A stretch of 64,000 nucleotides of DNA. Origin: Nonomuraea jabiensis. GTDB taxonomy: Bacteria; Actinomycetota; Actinomycetes; Streptosporangiales; Streptosporangiaceae. How positions within the stretch are numbered: the first letter of the stretch is position 1; each line of letters opens with the position of its first letter. Positions 15,745 to 24,155 of the stretch are shown here, piece by piece. Position numbers and translations under genes: made by a program. Where the stretch lies: the NCBI RefSeq assembly GCF_014204795.1, contig NZ_JACHMB010000001.1, positions 11,544,501 through 11,608,500 of the forward strand, read 5' to 3'. The notes below the pieces were generated by a model. The model worked only from the letters and a program-made list of their open reading frames with translations. It had not been told where the DNA came from and searched no databases.

Positions 15745-17357
15745 TGGAGGTTTCCTACCGCGAGGAGGGGGTGGCCTCGGCCGCTTCCTCCGTCGCGGGG
15801 CGCCTCGTCGCCGACGGCGTGCCCGCGCGGCTCGCCGCCGGCGACCCCACGCTGTGGGGTGAGGACGCCGAGCGGGAGGCGGCGGTCAGGCTCGGTTGGC
15901 TGACCCTGCCCCGCTACTCTCGCGAGCTGCTGCCCGTGCTGGGCGGGCTCGTCGAGCGGGCCCGCGCCGCGGGCCTGACCAACGTGGTGCTGGCCGGGAT
16001 GGGCGGCTCGTCGCTGGCGGCGGAGGTCATCTGCGCGACCGCCGACGTGCCGCTCACCGTGCTGGACACGACCGACCCGGGGCAGGTGCGGCGCGCGCTG
16101 GGCGAGCAGCTCGACGCCACGGTGCTGGTCGTGGCCGGCAAGAGCGGCTCGACCGTGGAGACCGACTCCCTGCTGCGGATCTACGAGCGGCTGTTCACCG
16201 ACGCGGGCCTGGCCCCCGCCGGCCGCGTCGTGGTCGTCACCGACCCGGGCTCGCCGCTGGAGAAGCGGGCCGTGGAGGCCGGTTACGACCTGGTGCTCGC
16301 CCAGCCGGACGTCGGCGGCCGCTTCTCGGCGCTGTCGGCGTTCGGGCTGGTGCCCAGCGCGCTGGCGGGCGCCGACGTGGCGCGGCTGCTGGACGAGGCC
16401 GGGGAGGTGCTGCCGCTGCTGTCGCGCGACACCGGCAACCCCGGGCTCGACCTGGGTGCCGCGCTCGGCGGCGCGGCGCTGGCCGGGCGCGACAAGCTGC
16501 TGCTGGAGGACCAGCTCTCGGCCATCACCGGGTTGCCCGACTGGATCGAGCAGCTCGTGGCCGAGTCCACCGGCAAGCAGGGCAGGGGGATCCTGCCCGT
16601 CGTGGGCGCCGACCCCAACGAGAGCGGCGACGAGCTGGTCGTCGCCATCGAGACCGACCTCGGGGACGTGCGCGTGGACGGGCCTTTGGGCGCGCAGTTC
16701 CTGGTCTGGGAGTACGCCACCGCCCTGGCGGGGCTGCTCCTGGAGATCAACCCGTTCGACCAGCCGAACGTGGCCGAGTCGAAGGAGAACACCGCGGCGC
16801 TGCTGGCCCTGCCCGACCTGCCGGCCGGCGCGCCGGCGTTCGTGGACGGGCCCGTCGAGGTGTACGGCGGGGCCACGGCCCGGGACCTGCCCGGGCTGTT
16901 CGCCGAGTTGCTGAACGCGATCCCGGCGGACGGCTATCTGTCGATCATGGCCTTCCTGGACCGGATGGCGGCCTTCGACGCCCCGGTGCCCGAGGGGGCC
17001 GACTTCGAGCAGATGACCGACGCCTGGATGATGGCCGACCCGGCGACGCTGCGGGCGCTGCTCGCGCTGCGCACGAACCGGCCGGTGACGTTCGGGTGGG
17101 GGCCGCGCCTGCTCCACTCGACGGGGCAATACCACAAGGGCGGGCCGCAGAACGGGGTGTTCCTGCAGATCACCGGCGCGGTGGCCGAGGACGTGCCGGT
17201 CCCCGGCCGGCCGTACACGCTGGGGCGGCTCCAGCTGGCACAGGCGCTCGGCGACCTGGGGGCGCTCGAGACCCGCGGCCGGCCCGCCGTACGACTGCAT
17301 TTGACCGATCGCGCGGCGGGTGTCGCGCGCTTGCTCGCAGCAGCACAGGAGGCTTGA
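15744..17357 (+). CDS. pgi: Glucose-6-phosphate isomerase
   Basis: 537-aa SIS-fold isomerase linking glycolysis to the pentose-phosphate branch. The first SIS domain holds VVLAGMGGSSLAAEV and LVVAGKSGSTVETDSLLRIYE (phosphosugar loop). Later motifs include QFLVWEYATALAGLLLEINPFDQPNVAESK and the C-terminal HSTGQYHKGGPQNGVFLQI with its catalytic Lys/His. This is the form found in actinobacterial tal-pgi-zwf operons, diverged from the enteric enzyme. The ATG overlaps the tal stop by one base; zwf starts one base after the stop. Confidence 0.92.
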   Translation: MEVSYREEGVASAASSVAGRLVADGVPARLAAGDPTLWGEDAEREAAVRLGWLTLPRYSRELLPVLGGLVERARAAGLTNVVLAGMGGSSLAAEVICATADVPLTVLDTTDPGQVRRALGEQLDATVLVVAGKSGSTVETDSLLRIYERLFTDAGLAPAGRVVVVTDPGSPLEKRAVEAGYDLVLAQPDVGGRFSALSAFGLVPSALAGADVARLLDEAGEVLPLLSRDTGNPGLDLGAALGGAALAGRDKLLLEDQLSAITGLPDWIEQLVAESTGKQGRGILPVVGADPNESGDELVVAIETDLGDVRVDGPLGAQFLVWEYATALAGLLLEINPFDQPNVAESKENTAALLALPDLPAGAPAFVDGPVEVYGGATARDLPGLFAELLNAIPADGYLSIMAFLDRMAAFDAPVPEGADFEQMTDAWMMADPATLRALLALRTNRPVTFGWGPRLLHSTGQYHKGGPQNGVFLQITGAVAEDVPVPGRPYTLGRLQLAQALGDLGALETRGRPAVRLHLTDRAAGVARLLAAAQEA

Positions 17358-17358
17358 C

Positions 17359-18954
17359 ATGACTGACCCGGCAGCACCCGTGGAGGAGGCCGTCGCGGCC
17401 GCCGTCGCGGGCACCGCCACCACCGAGGAGGTGGCCGCCGCCAACCCGCTGCGCGATCCGCGCGACAAGCGGCTGCCGCGGGTTGCGGGACCGTGTGTGA
17501 TGGTGTTGTTCGGCGTGACGGGTGACCTGGCCAAGCGCAAGCTGTTGCCGGCGATTTACGACCTGGGCAACCGGGGGCTGCTGCCGCCCGGCTTCTCGCT
17601 GGTCGGCTTCGCCCGGCGCGATTGGAAAGACCAGGATTTCGCCCAGTTGACGCACGACGCCGTCAAGGCGCACGCCAGGACGCCCTTCCGCGAGGAGGTC
17701 TGGAAGCAGATCCGCGAGGGCATCCACTTCGTGCCCGGCGAGTTCTCCGACGACGGGGCGTTCGACGCGCTGGCCATGGCGCTGGCTGAGATCGACGAGA
17801 CCCGGGGCACGGGCGGAAACTACGCGTTCTACCTGTCGGTGCCGCCGAAGTTCTTCCCCGTGGTGGTGGAGCAGCTCAAGCGGACCGGGCTGGCCGACGC
17901 GCCCGAGGGGTCGTGGCGCCGCGTGGTCATCGAGAAGCCGTTCGGGCACGACCTCAAGTCGGCCCACGAGCTGAACGAGATCACCACCTCGGCCTTCCCG
18001 GAGAGCTCGATCTTCCGGATCGACCACTACCTGGGCAAGGAGACCGTCCAGAACATCATGGCGCTGCGGTTCGCCAACAACCTCTACGAGCCCATCTGGA
18101 ACCGCGGCTTCGTCGACCACGTGCAGATCACCATGGCCGAGGACATCGGCATCGGCGGGCGCGCGGGCTACTACGACGGCATCGGCGCGGCCCGCGACGT
18201 GATCCAGAACCACCTGCTCCAGCTCCTCGCGCTGGTCGCCATGGAGGACCCGACCTCGTTCGACGCCTCGGCGCTGCGGCGGGAGAAGGAGAAGGTGCTC
18301 AAGGCCGTGCGGCTGCCGGGCAACCTGGCGCTGAACACGGCGCGGGGCCAGTACTCCGCCGGCTGGCAGGGCGGCGAGAAGGTGGTCGGCTACCTGCAGG
18401 AGGACGGCATCTCGCCGGAGTCCACGACCGAGACGTACGCGGCCGTCAAGCTGGAGATCGCCAACCGCCGGTGGGCGGGCGTGCCGTTCTACCTGCGCAC
18501 CGGCAAGCGGCTGGGCCGCCGGGTGACGGAGGTGGCCGTGGTCTTCCAGCGGGCGCCGCACCTGCCCTTCAGCAAGGACGACACCGAGATCCTGGGCCAG
18601 AACGCGCTGGTGGTGCGGGTCCAGCCGGACGAGGGCATCACCGTGCGGTTCGGCTCGAAGGTGCCGGGGACCGCGATGGAGGTCCGGGACGTCTCCATGG
18701 ACTTCGCCTACGGCGAGTCGTTCCTGGAGTCGTCCCCGGAGGCGTACGAGCGGCTGCTGCTCGACGTGATGATCGGCGACCCGCCGCTCTTCCCGCACCA
18801 GCGGGAGGTCGAGCTGTCGTGGAAGATCCTCGACCCGATCGAGGAGTTCTGGGCCACGCAGGGCCAGCCCGAGCCTTACGAGTCCGGTTCGTGGGGGCCG
18901 CCGTCGGCCGACGCGATGATGGCCCGCGACGGCCGCGTTTGGAGGCGACTCTAG
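17359..18954 (+). CDS. zwf: Glucose-6-phosphate 1-dehydrogenase
   Basis: 531-aa enzyme oxidising glucose-6-phosphate to 6-phosphogluconolactone with NADP. The coenzyme fingerprint MVLFGVTGDLAKRKLLPAIY is at about 47-66. The active-site signature RIDHYLGKETVQNIMALRFAN, with the catalytic His-Tyr pair, is near 215-235, and FYLRTGKRLGRR follows. An extra N-terminal stretch of about 40 Ala/Thr-rich residues precedes the core, as in other actinomycetes. The ATG at 17359 has AGGAGG 6 nt upstream. opcA, encoding its assembly factor, follows after 70 nt. Confidence 0.97.
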   Translation: MTDPAAPVEEAVAAAVAGTATTEEVAAANPLRDPRDKRLPRVAGPCVMVLFGVTGDLAKRKLLPAIYDLGNRGLLPPGFSLVGFARRDWKDQDFAQLTHDAVKAHARTPFREEVWKQIREGIHFVPGEFSDDGAFDALAMALAEIDETRGTGGNYAFYLSVPPKFFPVVVEQLKRTGLADAPEGSWRRVVIEKPFGHDLKSAHELNEITTSAFPESSIFRIDHYLGKETVQNIMALRFANNLYEPIWNRGFVDHVQITMAEDIGIGGRAGYYDGIGAARDVIQNHLLQLLALVAMEDPTSFDASALRREKEKVLKAVRLPGNLALNTARGQYSAGWQGGEKVVGYLQEDGISPESTTETYAAVKLEIANRRWAGVPFYLRTGKRLGRRVTEVAVVFQRAPHLPFSKDDTEILGQNALVVRVQPDEGITVRFGSKVPGTAMEVRDVSMDFAYGESFLESSPEAYERLLLDVMIGDPPLFPHQREVELSWKILDPIEEFWATQGQPEPYESGSWGPPSADAMMARDGRVWRRL

Positions 18955-19024
18955 TGATCGAGCGTAGCGAGAGCACCAATAAACACAGCACTACTATGGT
19001 CACGAGACCGACGAAGGAGGGCTC

Positions 19025-19939
19025 GTGACTACTTTCATGCTGTCGGACACGACGGCGGGGAAGATCTCGGCGCAGTTCACGCATCTGCGCCACCAGATGG
19101 GCGCGCCCGCCATCGGCATGGTGCTGACGCTCGTGGTGGTCTGCGAGGAGCGCCACCAGTACGACGCGCTGCGCGCGGCCACCGACGCGGCCCGCGAGCA
19201 CCCGTCGCGCATCATCGTCGTGATCAACCGTGAGGCCGACGAGCCGATCAGGCTGGACGCGGAGCTGCGCATCGGCGAGTCCACGCCCGGCGAGGTCGTG
19301 GTCCTGCGCCTGTACGGCGAGCTGACCCAGCACGCCGACTCCGTGGTCAGCCCGCTCCTGCTGCCCGACACGCCCGTCGTGGTGTGGTGGCCGGGCGCGG
19401 CGCCCGACGTCCCGGCCAAGGACGCGGTCGGCGCCCTCGCGCAGCGCCGCATCACCGACGCCAGGGGTTTCGACGACGGCGGCGTCAAGTCGCTGGTGAC
19501 CAGGGCCAAGGGATACTCCCGCGGCGACACCGACCTGGCCTGGGCCCGGCTGACGCCGTGGCGCAGCCTGCTGGCGGCCGCGTTCGACCAGCCGGTGGGC
19601 AAGGTCCGCAAGGGCGTGGTGGAGGCCTCTCCCGGCAACCCGAGCGCGCCGCTGCTGGCCGCCTGGCTGTCGGACCGGCTCGGCGCCCCGGTCAAGGTCG
19701 TCGACTCCTCCGGCCCCGGGCTGACGGCGGTGCGCCTGCAGCTCAACGACGGCGAGCTGACCGTGGCGCGGCACGACGCCCGCCTGGCCACGCTGTCGCG
19801 GCCGGGCCAGCCCGACCGGAACGTGGCCCTGGCCCGGCGCCAGACCGCCGAGCTGATGGCGGAGGAGCTGCGCAGGCTCGACCCCGACGAGATCTACGAG
19901 GCCGCGGTCAAGCGGTTCGCACGCACGTACAAGGGATGA
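19025..19939 (+). CDS. opcA: Glucose-6-phosphate dehydrogenase assembly protein OpcA
   Basis: 304-aa protein needed for full activity of Zwf in cyanobacteria and actinobacteria. Recognisable stretches are GMVLTLVVVCEERHQYDA, HPSRIIVVINRE, SVVSPLLLPDTPVVVWWPG, RITDARGF and DLAWARLTPWRSLLAAAFD, all typical of the OpcA family. There is no known catalytic motif. The GTG at 19025 is set by AAGGAGG 6 nt upstream. Position between zwf and pgl confirms the assignment. Confidence 0.95.
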   Translation: MTTFMLSDTTAGKISAQFTHLRHQMGAPAIGMVLTLVVVCEERHQYDALRAATDAAREHPSRIIVVINREADEPIRLDAELRIGESTPGEVVVLRLYGELTQHADSVVSPLLLPDTPVVVWWPGAAPDVPAKDAVGALAQRRITDARGFDDGGVKSLVTRAKGYSRGDTDLAWARLTPWRSLLAAAFDQPVGKVRKGVVEASPGNPSAPLLAAWLSDRLGAPVKVVDSSGPGLTAVRLQLNDGELTVARHDARLATLSRPGQPDRNVALARRQTAELMAEELRRLDPDEIYEAAVKRFARTYKG

Positions 19940-19972
19940 CGTGGGACCGCAGTGGCTGAGAAAGTAGTACCT

Positions 19973-20746
19973 GTGAGCGTTCCCAGCGTGGTCGTCCACC
20001 GCGACGCCGACGTGCTGGCCAATGCCGTGGCGGCGCGGATCATCACCCGCCTGGTCGACGTGCAGTCGGCCAAGGGGTCGGCTTCGATCGTGCTCACGGG
20101 CGGCACGGTCGGCATCGCCACGCTGGCGGCGATCGCCGCGACCCCCGCCCGCGACGCCGTCGACTGGCGCCGGCTGGACATCTGGTGGGGCGACGAGCGC
20201 TTCGTGCCCTCCGGCGACAAGGAACGCAACGAGACCGGCGCCCGGGAGGCCCTGCTCGACCACGTGGACGTCAACCCGGAGCGGGTCCACGTCATGCTCG
20301 GCCCCGACTCGGGTCTGACGGCCGAGGAGTCGGCCGAGTCCTATGCGGCCGAGCTGCGCAGGGCGGCCCGGCCGGAGGACCACGGTCCCGTGCCCGGCTT
20401 CGACGTGATGCTGCTCGGCATGGGGCCCGACTCGCACGTGGCGTCGCTGTTCCCGGGCATGCCCGCGCTGTACGACACGCGCCCGGTGGTGGCCGTCCAC
20501 GGCGCGCCGAAACCGCCGCCGACCCGCATCTCGCTGACGCTGCCGGCCATCCAGTCCGCGCGCGAGGTCTGGGTGGTGGCGGCCGGTGAGGAGAAGTCGG
20601 GAGCCGTCCGGCTGGCGCTGTCGGACTCGGGGCACGTCCAGGTGCCCGCTTCGGGCGCCAGGGGGCGGGCGCGCACGCTGTTCCTGCTGGACCGGGCGGC
20701 GGCGAGCAAGATCCCGCCGGAGCTGGGGCGCATCTCGTCCCCCTGA
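19973..20746 (+). CDS. pgl: 6-phosphogluconolactonase
   Basis: 257-aa lactonase of the DevB/NagB-like fold, hydrolysing 6-phosphogluconolactone to 6-phosphogluconate. SIVLTGGTVGIATLAAIA, LDIWWGDERFVPSGDKERN and FDVMLLGMGPDSHVASLFPG are the family motifs. The GTG at 19973 (VSVPSVVVHRDAD) matches the usual N-terminus; an in-frame GTG at 19952 would add seven residues and neither has a strong ribosome site. Last gene of the pentose-phosphate operon; a hairpin terminator follows. Confidence 0.95.
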   Translation: MSVPSVVVHRDADVLANAVAARIITRLVDVQSAKGSASIVLTGGTVGIATLAAIAATPARDAVDWRRLDIWWGDERFVPSGDKERNETGAREALLDHVDVNPERVHVMLGPDSGLTAEESAESYAAELRRAARPEDHGPVPGFDVMLLGMGPDSHVASLFPGMPALYDTRPVVAVHGAPKPPPTRISLTLPAIQSAREVWVVAAGEEKSGAVRLALSDSGHVQVPASGARGRARTLFLLDRAAASKIPPELGRISSP

Positions 20747-20761
20747 GTGCCTGGTTGCGGG

Positions 20762-20791
20762 CAGGGCGGGGGCCGCGTGGTTCCCGCCCTG
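20762..20791. terminator. Bidirectional hairpin between pgl and the convergent deaminase gene
   Basis: Perfect 9-nt arms CAGGGCGGG and CCCGCCCTG with a 12-nt loop lie between the two convergent stops (20746 and 20796). It could end both transcripts. Confidence 0.6.
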
Positions 20792-20795
20792 TCCG

Positions 20796-21809
20796 CTACC
20801 CGGCCAGGTCGTCGATCTCCTCGAGCAGCGCCTGCTTGCGCTCCTCGGCCAGGTACGACGCCCGCACGCCGTTCCTGGCCAGCTGGGCCAGCTCCGGCTT
20901 GCCGAAGCCGAAGGCGCGGGCCGCGGCCCGGTACTCGTCGGCCAGCGTCGTGGCGAACATGGGCGGGTCGTCGCTGTTCAGCGTCACGTACAGGCCTTCC
21001 TCCAGCATCCTCGGCAGCGGGTGCCCGGCGAGGTCGGCGACCTGGCCGGTGCAGACGTTCGAGGTGGGGCAGACGTCCAGCGGGAGCTGGGTGTCGCGCA
21101 GGTGGGCGACCAGGCGCGGGTCGGCGAGGCAGTTGATGCCGTGGCCGATGCGTTCGGCGCCGTAGCCCTCGATGACCTCCCAGATCGTCTCGGGTCCGCT
21201 CATCTCGCCGCCGTGCGGGACGCTGTGGAGGCCGGCGGCGCGGGCGGCCGAGAACGCGGAACGGTACGCGTCCCGATATTTCGGGCGCTCCTGCTCGATG
21301 CCGCCGATCCCGAAACCTACCAGCGCGGCGGGAGGTTCCTGGAGCGCGTGCTCCACGGTCACCTTGGCGGCCTCCTCGCCATACTCGCCGGGGATGTCGA
21401 AGATGTATGCCATCTCCACCCCGTGATCGGCCATCGAACGGGCGGCGGCCAGGTCGAGCGCCTCCGTCACCTCGCGCATGGGCATGCCGACGACGTGGTG
21501 GGCGTACGGGGTCACCTGGAGTTCCACGTACCGGGCGCCCTGCGGGGCCAGGTCGCGCGCCAGGCCGAGGACGAGGGTCGCCACGTCCTCCGGCTCCCTG
21601 ACGAGCGCGTTGACGGCCCGGTACACCTGGGCGAAGTGCGGGAAGTCGCGGAAGGTGTAGAAGCGGCGCAGCTCCTCCTCCGTGGTGGGGACCTCGCTGC
21701 CGGGGTGGCGGCGGGCGAGCTCGAGCACGGTGGGGACCGAGGCGGAGCCGATCAGGTGCACGTGGAGCTCGACCTTGGGGAGCGCGTCGATGAAGGCGTC
21801 GATGGTCAT
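20796..21809 (-). CDS. Adenosine deaminase family protein
   Basis: 337-aa TIM-barrel zinc deaminase. Metal and catalytic motifs are PKVELHVHLIGSA (HxH), SVPHGGEMSGPETIW (active-site HGGE), ERIGHGINCLADP and VTLNSDDPPMF (S-D-D-P). Adenosine to inosine conversion in purine salvage is the likely reaction, but related actinobacterial members deaminate aminodeoxyfutalosine or other 6-aminopurines. The ATG at 21809 is preferred over 21821: TATGGT, a -10-like box on the minus strand at 21822-21817, ends 7 nt before it, giving a leaderless start. Neither ATG has a ribosome-binding site. Confidence 0.85.
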   Translation of the reverse strand: MTIDAFIDALPKVELHVHLIGSASVPTVLELARRHPGSEVPTTEEELRRFYTFRDFPHFAQVYRAVNALVREPEDVATLVLGLARDLAPQGARYVELQVTPYAHHVVGMPMREVTEALDLAAARSMADHGVEMAYIFDIPGEYGEEAAKVTVEHALQEPPAALVGFGIGGIEQERPKYRDAYRSAFSAARAAGLHSVPHGGEMSGPETIWEVIEGYGAERIGHGINCLADPRLVAHLRDTQLPLDVCPTSNVCTGQVADLAGHPLPRMLEEGLYVTLNSDDPPMFATTLADEYRAAARAFGFGKPELAQLARNGVRASYLAEERKQALLEEIDDLAG

Positions 21810-21816
21810 GGCGACG

Positions 21817-21822
21817 ACCATA
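21817..21822 (-). promoter_or_regulatory. Leaderless -10 box for the adenosine deaminase gene
   Basis: TATGGT (TAnnnT) on the minus strand, followed by exactly 7 nt and the ATG at 21809. No -35 element is obvious. Confidence 0.4.
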
Positions 21823-21895
21823 CGAGCGACATTTCCCGAAAAAATAGCCTTAATGGGGAAATCTCACAGAAGAATGTCAGGTTCGGCGGCTGGGA

Positions 21896-21901
21896 TAGGC
21901 T
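21896..21901 (+). promoter_or_regulatory. Leaderless -10 box for the methyltransferase gene
   Basis: TAGGCT (TAnnnT) is followed by 7 nt and the GTG at 21909. TGTCAG at 21875-21880 is a possible -35 with a short 15-nt spacer. Confidence 0.4.
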
Positions 21902-21908
21902 GAGGGCT

Positions 21909-22655
21909 GTGACCAACGCCGAAGCGTACGATCGCGGCTTCGCCCAGCTGAGCTCCCACACCGTCGGCCCCCTCCTCGACCGGGCGTGCGCGCCCCGCCT
22001 GCTCGACGTCGGCTGCGGCACCGGCGTGGTCACCTCGGCGGCGCTCGCGTTAGGCGCCGAGGTCACGGCCGTGGACGCCGATCCCGGCATGCTGGAGCTG
22101 ACCGCGCGCCGCCACCCGTACGCGACGGTCCGCCAGGCCGTCCTCCCCGATCTCCCCTTCGATGACGAGGAATTTGACGCTATAGCCGGAAATTTCGTCA
22201 TCAATCATGTGCCTGACACGGCCGGCGCGCTCAAGGAGCTCCACCGCGTGCTGCGCCCGGGCGGCACCATCGCCCTGACCTGGTGGAAGTCCGATGAGAT
22301 GACCGCCACCAACGTCTTCGCCGACGCCATCGCCGCCGCCGGGGTCCCCTACGAGCCGCCGGCCCGGCCGTTCACCGGCAACGACACGCCGCGGCGCTTC
22401 ACCGAGCTGCTGGAGGCGGCGGGGTTCGAGGCGGCGGCCGTCGATCCGGTGCGCTGGCGCCACCGGGTCGACCTGGCCACCTGGTGGGACGACATCGTGC
22501 AGGCGGGCGGCCCGCGCTTCGCGATGATCGCCAGGCAGCCGCCGGAGACCGTCGAGCGGATCAGGGCCTGCTACACCCGGCTGGCGGCCCCGTACGAGCG
22601 GGAGGGCTTCCCCGTGTGCGCCTACCTGGCGCACGCCGCCCGGTCAGGCCGTTGA
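21909..22655 (+). CDS. Class I SAM-dependent methyltransferase
   Basis: 248-aa methyltransferase of the Methyltransf_11/UbiE-like group. SAM motif I is RLLDVGCGTGVVTSAALALG (about 30-50), with the acidic motif II residue in VTAVDADPGML, motif III in EEFDAIAGNFVINHVPDT, and HRVLRPGGTIALTWW downstream. The substrate is unknown. The start is GTG 21909, probably on a leaderless transcript. The 3' end overlaps the convergent TetR gene by 12 bp. No obvious functional link with its neighbours. Confidence 0.85.
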   Translation: MTNAEAYDRGFAQLSSHTVGPLLDRACAPRLLDVGCGTGVVTSAALALGAEVTAVDADPGMLELTARRHPYATVRQAVLPDLPFDDEEFDAIAGNFVINHVPDTAGALKELHRVLRPGGTIALTWWKSDEMTATNVFADAIAAAGVPYEPPARPFTGNDTPRRFTELLEAAGFEAAAVDPVRWRHRVDLATWWDDIVQAGGPRFAMIARQPPETVERIRACYTRLAAPYEREGFPVCAYLAHAARSGR

Positions 22656-23219
22656 CCAGGCGGTCACCAGCGGCATCAGCACCCCGTCGACCGACTCGGC
22701 CACGAACTCCGGCCCGAACGGCGGCCCCGCGAAGATCATCCGATGCCAGACCAGCGCCTCGGCGATCGTGAAGAGCCGCCTGGCGTCGACGGGCCCGGCC
22801 AGCTCCCTGCGCTTGACGGCCCGCTCCACCGGCTCGCGCACGGCGTCGAAGTCTCGCGCGTGCAGATGCGCACGCAGCGTACGCGCCAGCTCCTGGTGGG
22901 ACAGCAACGTCGAGGACAGGCCGATGATGAGGGTGTGCTTGCGCTCCACCGTCTCGCACAGGCCGCGGAAGACGGCGGCCAGATCGCCACGGAGCGACCC
23001 GGTGTCCGCGCCCTCCGGCCCGTCCATGTCGAACCGCCTGCAGATGACGTCCACCACCAGCTCGGGCTTGCCCTGCCAGCGCCGGTAGATGGTCGCCTTG
23101 CTGGCCTTGGCCCGCTTGGCGATCTGGTCGATCGACATCCGGTCGTAGCCGACCTCCGACAGCAGCTCCATCGTGGCGTCAAGGATGGCCCTTTCACGCT
23201 CGGGGTCGAATGGAGCCAC
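22644..23219 (-). CDS. TetR/AcrR-family transcriptional regulator
   Basis: 191-aa regulator. Residues about 5-55 form the TetR helix-turn-helix (AILDATMELLSEVGYDRMSIDQIAKRAKASKATIYRRWQGK). The rest is a C-terminal ligand domain resembling TetR_C_11-type (KHTLIIGLSSTLLSHQELARTLRAHL). The second GTG (23219, VAPFDPE) is chosen because AAGGA lies 7 nt before it; the ORF opens two codons earlier. It lies 12 nt after the SDR gene, so the two form an operon. The 27-bp palindrome before that operon is its likely operator. Confidence 0.9.
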   Translation of the reverse strand: MAPFDPERERAILDATMELLSEVGYDRMSIDQIAKRAKASKATIYRRWQGKPELVVDVICRRFDMDGPEGADTGSLRGDLAAVFRGLCETVERKHTLIIGLSSTLLSHQELARTLRAHLHARDFDAVREPVERAVKRRELAGPVDARRLFTIAEALVWHRMIFAGPPFGPEFVAESVDGVLMPLVTAWSTA

Positions 23220-23231
23220 GTACACGTCCTT

Positions 23232-24101
23232 CTAGCTGTAGGCGATTTCCTCAAATCGTACGCCCGTCAGCTCGGCCGACACGTCCCAGAGCCGCCTGGC
23301 GAGCTCTTCCGACCGGGCCGCGTCCGACGGCGTGAGCAGCTTGAGCTTGGGACCGACGAACTCGCCGCCATGGATGTCGGGAGAGGTCGCGGCGTAGAGC
23401 GAGGGCATCGCGCCGGCCTCCGCCGACTGGAGGAACACCCCCACGAGAGGCTGTAGTGGCCCTATCTTGACGATGTTCGTGGCGGTCGCACCTGGGTGGC
23501 TGGCGACGCTTGTCAGGGCCGCACCGGCCTTCTCAGCGCGCCGCTGGAGCTCCAGGGTGAAGAGCAGGTTGGCGAGCTTGGAGCGTCCGTACGAGCTCAT
23601 CCGGCGATATCCGCGCTTGAGGTCGAGGTTGTCGAAGTCGATCTTGCCCCAGGCGTGCGCGTCGCTGGAGACCGTGACCACGCGGGCGCCGGGGGCGGCC
23701 AGCAGGAGCGGCAGCAGCAGGCCCGTCAGCGCGAAGTGGCCCAGGTGGTTGGTGCCGAACTGCATCTCGAAGCCGTCCTTGGTCTCCTGGCGGGAGATCA
23801 GGCCGATGCCGGCGTTGTTGATCAGCAGGTCCACCTGGTCGACGCCCTCGGCGAACCGCCTGATGGAGGCCAGGTCCGCCAGGTCGAGCCGGCCGTACTC
23901 GACCTGGCCGCCGGGCACCGCCCGCAGGATGTCCGCCACGGTCGCCTCGCCCTTCTCGGGCGAGCGCGCGGCGACGATGACGCGGGCGCCGTGCCTGGCC
24001 AGCTCCAGCGCGGTGGGCCGGCCGATGCCGCTGTTGGCGCCGGTCACGATGGCGGTCCTGCCGGTCAGGTCGGGGATGGAGTCAGGGGTCCAGCCAGTCA
24101 T
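23232..24101 (-). CDS. Short-chain dehydrogenase/reductase
   Basis: 289-aa classical SDR. The coenzyme motif TAIVTGANSGIGRPTALELA is at about 15-34, NNAG is in DLLINNAGIGL, and the catalytic Ser and Tyr-Lys are in VVTVSSDAHAWG and MSSYGRSKLANLLF. The sequence resembles the retinol-dehydrogenase-like/WW-domain-oxidoreductase SDR group, which reduces diverse carbonyl compounds. The ATG at 24101 follows GAGGAG by 5 nt; a GTG two codons earlier is less well placed. It is cotranscribed with the TetR gene downstream and preceded by a perfect palindrome, so it is probably inducible. Confidence 0.88.
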   Translation of the reverse strand: MTGWTPDSIPDLTGRTAIVTGANSGIGRPTALELARHGARVIVAARSPEKGEATVADILRAVPGGQVEYGRLDLADLASIRRFAEGVDQVDLLINNAGIGLISRQETKDGFEMQFGTNHLGHFALTGLLLPLLLAAPGARVVTVSSDAHAWGKIDFDNLDLKRGYRRMSSYGRSKLANLLFTLELQRRAEKAGAALTSVASHPGATATNIVKIGPLQPLVGVFLQSAEAGAMPSLYAATSPDIHGGEFVGPKLKLLTPSDAARSEELARRLWDVSAELTGVRFEEIAYS

Positions 24102-24123
24102 CGCCACTCCTCGGGTCTCCTCG

Positions 24124-24150
24124 TGGTGTACGAAACCGTTTCGTACACCA
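24124..24150. promoter_or_regulatory. Perfect 27-bp palindromic operator before the SDR-TetR operon
   Basis: Arms TGGTGTACGAAAC (24124-24136) and GTTTCGTACACCA (24138-24150) are exactly complementary about a single central C. It sits 23 nt upstream of the SDR start. Size, symmetry and context match a TetR/AcrR operator, with TACGAAAC as the probable half-site core. Confidence 0.8.
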
Positions 24151-24155
24151 TCACC

